Assembly (NCBI RefSeq): GCF_027627475.1
Contig: NZ_CP115484.1
Coordinates: 5,994,501-6,058,500 of the forward strand
Source of the DNA: Paenibacillus sp. SYP-B4298
GTDB taxonomy: Bacteria > Bacillota > Bacilli > Paenibacillales > Paenibacillaceae
DNA: 64,000 nucleotides
Direction of reading: 5' to 3'
The notes under the pieces are model-generated. The model searched no databases, was not told where the DNA came from, and was given only the letters and a program-made list of their open reading frames with translations. This document shows positions 37,431-45,200 of this stretch, piece by piece (the first letter of the stretch is position 1; every line of letters starts with the position of its first letter). The position numbers and the translations under genes are program-made.

Positions 37431-37460
37431 TGCGTAGAGTTTGTGGGCAAAATGTGGGCA
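37431..37460 (+). repeat. 30-bp direct repeat, copy 2
   Basis: Matches 36314-36343 at 29 of 30 positions. It contains the arm-type pair at 37443-37460. It lies 70 bp left of the IS66 element and marks the left end of unit B. Confidence 0.75.
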
Positions 37461-37529
37461 CTTATACAATTAATAATATGCACCGTATGTGGGAATCGGC
37501 CTCATTTCTGCGGCTTCTATTGTATTAGC

Positions 37530-39072
37530 GTTACTGCTTAGGTCTACCCGAATCGCAACTGTCCTGAAAGTGACGAAACTAATGCTGGAAGCACCGCGAG
37601 CTTCTGCTTAATCAGGGTCGAAATCACGCTCCGCATCCGAGCAAATTGTGTGGCACCTTCAAGTGTACGGAAGCAGCCGGAAATTTTCTGTTTTACCTTC
37701 ACCATCCTCAACTCTCTCTCTGCTTGGTTGTTGTCAAATGGGGTGTGGGCATCCCAAAGAAACCGGAGAATTTCCGGCTTGTACTTCGCCAGTCGGACGG
37801 CTAGATTTTCAGATTTGCTTTTGGTTTTTCCCTTCGAGATCTTTGCCCATTCATACGGAGCATCCTTCAAGATCTCATCGTAATGGGAACAGATGGCATC
37901 TACTACTTCCGCGGGTATCGGCTTTTCCCATTGGCGATACTCGCGTGCAAGTTGCCAGGATTCTTGAAGGAGCTCCATCATACTCGCTGCCCATTGATGT
38001 CGATCATGTTCAGCAATGCCTTTACATTCGCGCAACAGATGCGCATTGCAAAGCGCATGAGTAAATCGATACTCGTTCACAAAATAACTCGTGAAGCAGT
38101 CATGGACGACCGTCCCCAGATAGAACGGCAACTGACCCAGCGCATTCATACCTTTACTCCCGCGGCGATCGTGAATGGCGAGCCATGTATAGTCTGAGGT
38201 GCATACGGTATGCATCCAGTGCAATTTTTCTTTCACTCGAACCCCGGTTTCGTCTGCATGAACGAGCGGTTTCTGAAACAGAATCTTTCGAATATCTTGC
38301 TCCGCTTGTTCCAACTGCCGGTGCATCCGACCCAGCATCGAAAGCAGTGTGGCTTCACTTGGCCGCAGACCCGTCAAGTCTTCAAACAGGGCTGCGATTC
38401 GCTCCAGGGGCAGCATCTGGTAAGCATGAAGATAGGCTGTCCATGCCGTAAACCCATCACCGTATTGGGTTGGCGCTTTAACGTGAGCCGGGAAATCCGC
38501 CCGCTGCTCCAAGCCGCAAGCACTGCAGCAGGCCAACTGGGCACGGTGTTCGGTCACGCGGACACGTGGAGCAGGAAGATCAAATACTTGGCGTGTCTCA
38601 TACGTGGTGGTGGTAAGAAGCGATGCGCAGCGCGAACAGGCCTCGAGGGTGTGCGTAACCACCTCATCGGGCTTCGAACAAAAGCGGAGCGTATGACCAG
38701 GATGCCCCTTCGGCGCCCCCTTTTTTCCGCCCGCTTGACGCAAATGGGTTGGTTTTCGCAGGCCGTCACTCGTCGGAGGCTTGCTGCTGTTATTGCTATT
38801 TTGGCCAAGCTGGCGTTCAAGTTCGTGAACGCGCGCCTCTAATTGTTTAATTCGTTTCGCTTGTTGATCAATAATGACGAGCAGGCCTGTGATGAAGTCA
38901 GCGATCTCCTGATCGCCTTTGCTAATGGTTAAGACTTGTTCTTTGGTTAACTTCATACGATCGCCCCCGATGCCGTTTGATTGATAGCTATGTTAATTAT
39001 TCGGCATCGGTGTGGAAATCCCTGTAAATGAAGAGGCCTCTCTAAGAAATTTAGAGAGACCTAAGCAGTAAC
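37530..39072 (-). mobile_element. IS66-family insertion sequence (single-ORF type)
   Basis: Perfect 16-bp terminal inverted repeats, GTTACTGCTTAGGTCT at 37530-37545 and its complement at 39057-39072, bound a 1543-bp element with one transposase gene. TnpA and TnpB helper genes are absent, as in the ISBst12-like subgroup. The flanking 8-mers (GTATTAGC left, AGTAAAAG right) do not match, so no target duplication is visible. The right end abuts an open integrase frame, implying insertion plus adjacent deletion. Confidence 0.88.
37544..38956 (-). CDS. IS66-family transposase (TnpC)
   Basis: A 470-aa complete transposase. N-terminal coiled coil (QQAKRIKQLEARVHELERQL) with NSSKPPSSDG-like NNSSKPPTSDG, a Cys-rich zinc region (CSRCASLL, CCSACGLEQ), then the DDE core: HADETGV, VVHDCFTSY, and the Glu-bearing DNNQAERELRM near the C terminus. 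It fills nearly the whole IS, with its stop codon inside the left inverted repeat region. No frameshift is seen, so it may be active. Confidence 0.95.
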   Translation of the reverse strand: MKLTKEQVLTISKGDQEIADFITGLLVIIDQQAKRIKQLEARVHELERQLGQNSNNSSKPPTSDGLRKPTHLRQAGGKKGAPKGHPGHTLRFCSKPDEVVTHTLEACSRCASLLTTTTYETRQVFDLPAPRVRVTEHRAQLACCSACGLEQRADFPAHVKAPTQYGDGFTAWTAYLHAYQMLPLERIAALFEDLTGLRPSEATLLSMLGRMHRQLEQAEQDIRKILFQKPLVHADETGVRVKEKLHWMHTVCTSDYTWLAIHDRRGSKGMNALGQLPFYLGTVVHDCFTSYFVNEYRFTHALCNAHLLRECKGIAEHDRHQWAASMMELLQESWQLAREYRQWEKPIPAEVVDAICSHYDEILKDAPYEWAKISKGKTKSKSENLAVRLAKYKPEILRFLWDAHTPFDNNQAERELRMVKVKQKISGCFRTLEGATQFARMRSVISTLIKQKLAVLPALVSSLSGQLRFG

Positions 39073-40009
39073 AGTAAAAGTAAGTACAGTTCGTGTTCGT
39101 CAACATGAGTCCTCTAAACTAGTTGAGCATTTTAAAGGTTATCAGGTAAAACAGATCAGTCGTAAATTGTATCAGGATTTCTTAATCAACCTTCATATAG
39201 AAGGATTCGCACCTAACACGATTTCAGGTATTCATTCGACATGTAAGATGATTTTCGCAAAAGCAGTTGAGCTAGAGGTGATAAAAAACGACCCGACCCA
39301 ATATGCTAAACCTCCTAGAGCTCAGAAAACTGTAGATGACATTGAGAAGCAGGATCAGCAATTCAAGTATCTTGAGAAGGAAGAGCTTTCCCTTTTCCTT
39401 AAAACCGCTAAAGAGCATGGATTAGAACGAGATTATGCGATATTTCTAACGCTCGCGTATAGCGGAGCTAGGGTTGGTGAATTATGCGCATTGAAATGGT
39501 CCGATATTAACATGAATGATTTCACGATAAAGATCACTAAAACATACTATAATCCACGAAATGTTACGAATGAGTACCAACTTCTGACCCCAAAGACTTC
39601 CAAGTCAATTAGAACAATAGAACTTGATCCTTATGTATTTGAAGTGTTAGCACAGCTCAAGCTCAAGCAAAATGAAATCAAGCAGATGAATATAGACACA
39701 TACTATGACCATGACTTTGTATTTGCAAAGACAGAACAGAATAAGGGCTACCCTGAACTCATCAAAACGATTCATAACCGCATGAGACGGCTTCTACGGC
39801 TCGCTGGACTTAATGAAAAGCTATCCCCCCATTCGCTGAGACATACGCATGTATCGCTCTTAGCAGAGGCTGGAGCCGATATCTTTCAAATCATTGAGCG
39901 ACTTGGGCATAGTAGCGATGAACAAATCCGTACCGTATATCTGCACGTAACTAAGACAATGAAAAAAGAGGCTTCCCAAAAGTTTAGTGAGCTCATGAAA
40001 AATCTCTAG
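39073..40009 (+). pseudogene. Tyrosine integrase, 5' end lost at the IS66 boundary
   Basis: The open frame runs without a stop from the IS right end to 40009. The translation begins inside the N-terminal SAM-like domain (VRVRQHESSKLVEHFKGYQ) and continues with a full catalytic domain: Arg in SGARVGEL, HSLRHTH, LGHSS, and Tyr in VYLHVTKTMKKEA. Typical Firmicutes phage/ICE integrases are 370-400 aa; about the first 70-100 residues are missing, and they are not found in the 200 bp left of the IS. A shorter protein could start at TTG 39167 (280 aa) but would lack the arm-binding domain, so I call it a remnant. Confidence 0.8.
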
Positions 40010-40090
40010 TGCTTCTGGATGCTATTGTAAGTTTGGTAATTGTGAGTACACCCTGAATCAGCTATAATTAATCCAAGGACGGTGATTAAC

Positions 40091-40339
40091 ATGAACTTCG
40101 TCAGAAAAATCACAAACAGTGATGCTTTAAAACATATCGTCGATCTCCCTGATGACCTTCAAAATCAGGATGTCGAATTAATCATATTGCCTATTGGGGA
40201 CTCCTCTCTTTACAAACGTCCCATAGCTTCTTCCCATACTGCCAGAGGTGCTCTAAAACAATACGCTAATTTGGATTTAATCCAATACGAACAAGGCGCA
40301 TGGGAAAAGGGTGTTCAGGACAAACATGAACATCGCTGA
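40091..40339 (+). CDS. Small antitoxin-like protein of second PIN module
   Basis: An 82-aa protein. ATG 40091 is chosen; GTG 40082 is possible. The N-terminal part (MNFVRKITNSDALKHIVDLP) looks like short beta-type antitoxins, and the C-terminal half is polar with charged ends, fit to wrap a toxin. It overlaps the PIN-toxin start by 14 bp. No promoter is seen beyond TATAAT at 40065-40070. The antitoxin call rests on context. Confidence 0.7.
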   Translation: MNFVRKITNSDALKHIVDLPDDLQNQDVELIILPIGDSSLYKRPIASSHTARGALKQYANLDLIQYEQGAWEKGVQDKHEHR

Positions 40340-40709
40340 TGCAAATGTAATACTGCGTTATTTGCTTCAAGATGTGGTTCAGTTCATTGAACCAGCTAAA
40401 GACAAAATTGAAAACCATTATATCTTTATCCCTAACGAAGTCATCGCCGAAGTCGTATATGTGTTGGAAAAGGTATACAAGGTCGAAAGAGTCAATATCT
40501 TTGATGCATTGCAGAACCTGCTCACATATAGCAACATTACAACACATGACAAAAATATGCTGATCGAAGCTTTGAAGGTTTACAGTGAAATCAAAATCGA
40601 TTTTGTTGATTCACTTCTCTTCGCCTACTCGAAGATCGGCGGACATACCGTTTTCACTTTTGACAAGAAGCTTAACCAAATGCTTGATGAACTTCGCAAC
40701 GCTAAATAA
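40326..40709 (+). CDS. PIN-domain toxin (VapC-like ribonuclease)
   Basis: A 127-aa complete PIN protein. ATG 40326 gives the classic start MNIADANVILRYLL. Acidic residues are placed as expected: Asp in IADAN, Glu in IPNEVIAEV, Asp in KIDFVDSLL, Asp in FTFDKKLNQM. PIN toxins cleave RNA (often initiator tRNA or rRNA) when the antitoxin is lost, which stabilises mobile DNA. Unlike the copy at 36747 it has no internal stop, so it should be functional. Confidence 0.88.
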   Translation: MNIADANVILRYLLQDVVQFIEPAKDKIENHYIFIPNEVIAEVVYVLEKVYKVERVNIFDALQNLLTYSNITTHDKNMLIEALKVYSEIKIDFVDSLLFAYSKIGGHTVFTFDKKLNQMLDELRNAK

Positions 40710-40760
40710 AATAGGCTTCTCACAAAGTTCGACTGAACTCGTGGGAAGCCTATTTTTTTA
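40710..40760. terminator. Terminator after second PIN module
   Basis: Perfect 10-bp stem AATAGGCTTC/GAAGCCTATT (40710-40719, 40745-40754) followed by a T-run; extra pairing (CAC/GTG) lies inside. It starts directly at the toxin stop. Confidence 0.88.
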
Positions 40761-40765
40761 TTCAT

Positions 40766-40783
40766 GTGGTCAAAATGTGGTCA
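40766..40783 (+). repeat. Arm-type double repeat (site 4)
   Basis: GTGGTCAAAATGTGGTCA, a GTGGTCA tandem pair with the same AAAT spacer as the other three sites, 54 bp before the second core. Confidence 0.6.
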
Positions 40784-40837
40784 AACGGCGCCCTTCCGAG
40801 GAAGAACCCTTGATGCTACAGGCTTTACAGCCTATCT

Positions 40838-40854
40838 TACATCATGCCGCCCAT
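40838..40854 (+). other. Candidate attachment core, copy 2
   Basis: TACATCATGCCGCCCAT, identical to 37314-37330. It is probably the right end of the island. Confidence 0.55.
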
Positions 40855-40925
40855 ACTGTCTGCGCTATCCTGACAAAGTTGCGAAAACAACCAAAATCTT
40901 GAAATACAGACATTTAGGCTTTGTC

Positions 40926-40939
40926 ATAAAACGCTTACA
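40926..40939 (+). promoter_or_regulatory. cre-like site (carbon catabolite control)
   Basis: ATAAAACGCTTACA matches TGWAANCGNTNWCA at 12 of 14 positions. It lies 42 bp upstream of the GH53 start. CcpA repression of a galactanase is expected biology; binding is untested. Confidence 0.5.
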
Positions 40940-40980
40940 ATGTGGTTGTAAACCAACTAATCAAAGGAGGCGTAATTGTA

Positions 40981-42030
40981 ATGGGAAGAAAAATGAGGAT
41001 GATTCTGCTCGCTGTCTGTCTGTTGGTCACGACGGTGCTATCGTCAGTAGCGCTGCCGATGCAGCAAGGGGCCAGCGCGGCGCCAGCTTTTGCCAAGGGA
41101 GCGGATATTAGCTGGGTGCCAGGTATGGAGGCGCAGGGGCGCACATGGAAGGACAAGAATGGTGTGCAGCGGGATATTATCCAGATTCTGAAGAATGATT
41201 ACCAGATCAACTCGGTACGGATTCGCGTCTTTGTCAATCCGTCCAATGACTATGGGAATGGTTATCTGAACAAGGAGCGTGCGGCGGCGCTGGCCCAGCG
41301 CGCCAAAAATGCAGGGATGAGCGTCATGCTGACACTGCATTACAGTGATTCATGGGCTGACCCAGGCAAGCAGACGAAGCCGGCTGCATGGCGCAACTAC
41401 ACGTTCCAACAGCTTATGGATGCGGTCTGGAACTATACGCGCGATGTAATGAATGCCATGAGCAGCAGAGGGGTTACCCCGGACTGGGTACAGATCGGCA
41501 ATGAGACGAACAACGGCTTGCTGTGGGAGGACGGCAAGGCATCGGTCAACATGCGCAACTACGCCTGGCTGATCAATACCGGACATAATGCGGTCAAATC
41601 AATCAGCAGCGGCACGAAGACGATCGTCCATCTGGCAACTAGCGAGGATAATGCACTGTATGTGTGGAACATCGGCGGACTGATCGCCAACGGCGCTAAC
41701 TTTGATATGATCGGCATGTCGCTATATCCGACAGCCTCCAACTGGTCGACACTGGTGAACCAGACGATTAGCAATGCAAATAATATGATTACGCGCTATG
41801 GCAAGGAGATCATCATCTCGGAGATCGGCATGGACTATAACCAGCCTGCGGCAGCGAAGAGCTTTATTGCAGACATGAAGACGAAGGTGCGCAATTTGCC
41901 AAATGGCAAGGGCAAAGGCGTCTTCTACTGGGAGCCGCAAGCGTCTCCAGGCTATAACGGCGGCTACAACAAGGGCGCCTGGCAGGCGGACGGACGTCCG
42001 ACCGTGGCGCTGGAGGGCTTCTTGAACTAA
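40981..42030 (+). CDS. GH53 endo-beta-1,4-galactanase, secreted
   Basis: A 349-aa secreted enzyme. ATG 40981 has AAAGGAGG 11 bases upstream. The signal peptide spans about 1-33 (MILLAVCLLVTTVLSS core, cleavage near GASAAP). The rest is a GH53 barrel: FAKGADISWVPGMEAQG, RIRVFVNP, LTLHYSDSWADPGKQ, acid/base Glu175 in VQIGNETNNG and nucleophile Glu281 in IISEIGMDY, ending with GVFYWEPQASPGY. GH53 enzymes cut beta-1,4-galactan side chains of pectin. It has no cell-wall anchor, unlike the larger GH53 downstream, so the two act in the medium and at the surface respectively. Confidence 0.95.
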   Translation: MGRKMRMILLAVCLLVTTVLSSVALPMQQGASAAPAFAKGADISWVPGMEAQGRTWKDKNGVQRDIIQILKNDYQINSVRIRVFVNPSNDYGNGYLNKERAAALAQRAKNAGMSVMLTLHYSDSWADPGKQTKPAAWRNYTFQQLMDAVWNYTRDVMNAMSSRGVTPDWVQIGNETNNGLLWEDGKASVNMRNYAWLINTGHNAVKSISSGTKTIVHLATSEDNALYVWNIGGLIANGANFDMIGMSLYPTASNWSTLVNQTISNANNMITRYGKEIIISEIGMDYNQPAAAKSFIADMKTKVRNLPNGKGKGVFYWEPQASPGYNGGYNKGAWQADGRPTVALEGFLN

Positions 42031-42047
42031 CAACGGTCATCAGTCTT

Positions 42048-42080
42048 GGCGAGCGCAGTCTATAGTGACTGTGGCTCGCC
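42048..42080 (+). terminator. Hairpin after first GH53 gene
   Basis: GGCGAGC pairs with GCTCGCC and inner CAGTC with GACTG (42048-42080), followed by TGTTTGT. A probable terminator. Confidence 0.7.
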
Positions 42081-42205
42081 TGTTTGTCGTGCATGCTTAT
42101 ACGGAGCATTGACTATTAAAAGTGTAGATACCTTGTTTATATGCCCTACCCTGAAAGGGAATGAAGCGACTACAATAGATATGATTTGAATGGAGGAGGA
42201 GTTAT

Positions 42206-45200
42206 ATGACACGCACATGGATAAGCCGATTGGCTGCAATGATGGCAATCATCGTAGCGGTTGCAGCGTTGCCGCTTCAGCTTGGGGTGGCGCATGCGGC
42301 CGACAGCGAGCTGGTGGCGACCAGCAATCTGACCGTTAACGGAGCCGTAGCGAAGTGGACGATGAGTGGGACGCGACCAGCGACCTTTGGAGATGGAAGC
42401 GCCTCGGGCGCGTTTGATTATTGGGATGGACAAGCCATCGATTTTACTCTTATACATGAGATGACGGGGCTTGAGCCAGGCACCTATACGATGACAGCGA
42501 AGACCTACGGGGACAAAGGGGAACCCCAGGCTGGCTCTGTCATGTTCGCCCAGACGGGTGTGGATACATTCTCGACGCCGATCAGCTATGTCGGCAGCAG
42601 TTGGGGCAGCCCGGCTACACTTCGTGTGCCAGGCATCGTCGTTGGAGCAGATGGCATAGCGACGATCGGCTTCACGGTGAAGGCCGGGGGGCAGCATTAT
42701 GGTTATGTGGACGAGGTGATCTTGACCAGGGTCAAGTCATCCAGCAAGCTCACCGTCAATGGGGAGGCGGCAGACTGGAGCGTCGGAGGCCGCGAGCCGG
42801 CGACCTTCGCAGACCAGCAATATAGCTTCAACTACTGGGATGCCGGCACGCTGGACTTTACACTGGAGCATGCAGTGAGCGGCTTGCAGCCCGGCATCTA
42901 TACGATGAAGGCCAAGGTATATGGAGGCGATGCGCCGAATGCCGGCTCGCAGATGTATGCCCGCTCAGGCGGCCAGACCTATGCGACCCCCATCAGCTAC
43001 ACGGGCAGCGCCTGGGGAACGCCCCCTGTATGGGCGACACTGACGGTGAGCGGTATCGAGGTCGGCAGTGACGGGGTTGCAGTGCTGGGCTTCGCGCTTC
43101 AGGCTGGTGCAGGCCACTGGGGGCAGCTCGCCGATGTGACATTGGAGGCGGGTGCGGAGGCCGCGTCGCTCAAGGTGTCGCCAAGCAGTGCCAACCTGCG
43201 TCCGGGAGCAGGACAGCAATTGAAGCTCGCACTGCCGCAGGCTGCAGCGAACGCTGTAATTGCCTATGAGAGCAGTAATCCGGCGGTAGCGACAGTGAAT
43301 GCCTCCGGGCTCGTTACGGCCACTGGCGACGGACAAGCTGTCATTCGTGTGACAGCGACTGCTGGAGAGCAGGTGTGGCGTGGACGGACAGATGTATTCG
43401 TGTCGGCTACGATGCAGCAGCTTGGCAACGCAGTTACGTTCGTGCAGCCGATACCGCAGCTACAGGATGGCAATCGCGAGGATTTTATTATGGGTGCCGA
43501 TATATCGACGATTCTGAGCATTCAGGAGTCAGGACGACATTATTATAACCTGCAGGGACAAGAGCAGCCGCTGATGACGATTCTCAAGGAGAATGGAGTT
43601 AACTGGATACGGCTAAGGCTGTGGAACGACCCGCGAGATGAGCAAGGGAACTGGTACGGCGCAGGCAATACGAATAAGGAACGTGTCGTAGACATGGCGC
43701 GGCAGGCCAAGCAGGCGGGCTTGAAGGTGCTGGTCGACTTCCACTATAGCGACTTCTGGGCTGATCCGGCTCGGCAGACGAAGCCCAAGGCATGGGCAGC
43801 GCTGGAGGGGGAAGCACTGGAGCAGGCGGTCTACGATTATACCTTCGAGGTTATCGAAGCATTGGCCGCTGCCGATGCTTATCCAGACATGGTACAGATC
43901 GGCAATGAGATCAACAGCGGAATGCTGTGGCCGACCGGCAACAGTCCAGCCAAAGCGAAGCCATTCATCGCCCAGGGCATCCGCGCGGTACGCGATGCGG
44001 AAGCGGCGCTGGACGGCGGCAAAATCAAGATTATGATTCATCGCGCCAACCCGAATAACGGGCTGAATGCGGTACAGAGCTTCTATAGTACGTACTCTGA
44101 TCTGGATTATGATGTGATCGGACTGTCTTATTATCCATTCTGGCATGGTACGATCGCTAATATCAAAGAGGTCATGAACGGGCTGGCAGCCAATCTGAGC
44201 AAGGAAGTGGCTGTCGCCGAGACCTCTTACGGCTTCACCCTTGAGGATGTACCGAATAACGGCGCCACCGGCAGCGTGATTAATGAGGCGCTGGCGAAGA
44301 CGGGCGGATATGAGGCCACTGTTGCTGGCCAGACGTCGGCAGTGCGTGATGTGATTGCAGCCGTCGCCGAGGTGCCCGGCAACAAGGGAATTGGCGTATT
44401 CTACTGGGAGCCTGCATGGCTGCCAGGCGTAGATACCGGCTGGGGAACGAAGCATGCCTCCTCCTACCAGGGCGAGGAGATCGCTGAGGATGGGGGCAGC
44501 GGATGGGCCAATCAGGCCTTGTTCACTTACTTCGGAGAAGCGTTGCCTTCTATCCGTGTATTTACTCAAGTACGCGGTTCTGACAGCAGCTACACCCCGC
44601 CAGCAGTTAAAGAAATCGCCGATGTAGCGATTACGACCAGCGAGGGTGTGGAGGTGCCGCTGCCATCTACCGTGAAGGCGCTGATGGAGGATGGAGCCTA
44701 TCGTCATCTTCCGGTCGCATCCTGGACGCCTGCGGTCTATGACTATACGAAGGCAGGTACGTACCATGCTGTCGCAGCGCTCGGCAACGGCCAATCGGTT
44801 CAGGCGGTCATTACAGTACGTCCGCGCAACTATGTGGTGAATCCGGGAATGGAGGACAGCGACATGAGCGCTTGGACACTTGTGGGCAGCAACCGCTCTG
44901 GTGAGGCGCCGTTCTCCGGCTCCTACGCGATCCACTTCTGGAATCGCGAGCTGGTATCGGTGAAGCAGACGATTACCGGATTGCCCAAGGGTGTCTACCA
45001 GTTATCGATGCAATCCCGAATTGGTGCGAATAGCGACCCGATCGGGGAGAGCTACCTGTACGCCGAGACGGACGGTGTGCGCAAGCAGACCCCGCTGACG
45101 GTCTCCGGCTGGAGCGCCTGGAACTTGAATCAGGTGAAGCAGATTGAGGTTGCCGATGGCACGCTGGAGATCGGCGCGGTGGTGACGCATAGCATCGATG

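Larger units (their letters stand above)
36245..40854 (+). mobile_element. AT-rich island: two tandem integrative-element remnants plus IS66
   Basis: The stretch between the solute-binding gene and the first GH53 gene is visibly AT-richer than its surroundings. It has two units with the same right-end order: a toxin-antitoxin module, a perfect-stem terminator, an arm-type double repeat (GTGGGCAAAATGTGGGCA-like), then a 17-bp core TACATCATGCCGCCCAT. Unit A (about 36245-37330) has lost its integrase. Unit B (37331-40854) keeps an integrase 3' part. Left ends share a near-identical 30-bp repeat. The exact left boundary of unit A is not proven. Confidence 0.6.

Noticed and set aside
36314-37460. 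CRISPR array suggested by repeated GTGGGCA-type units
   Set aside because: Only four irregularly spaced copies, no regular spacers and no cas genes; integrase arm sites fit better.
43613-44935. A 440-codon minus-strand open frame
   Set aside because: It lies wholly opposite the GH53 catalytic domain, has no ribosome-binding site and no recognisable motif; the plus-strand product is clear.
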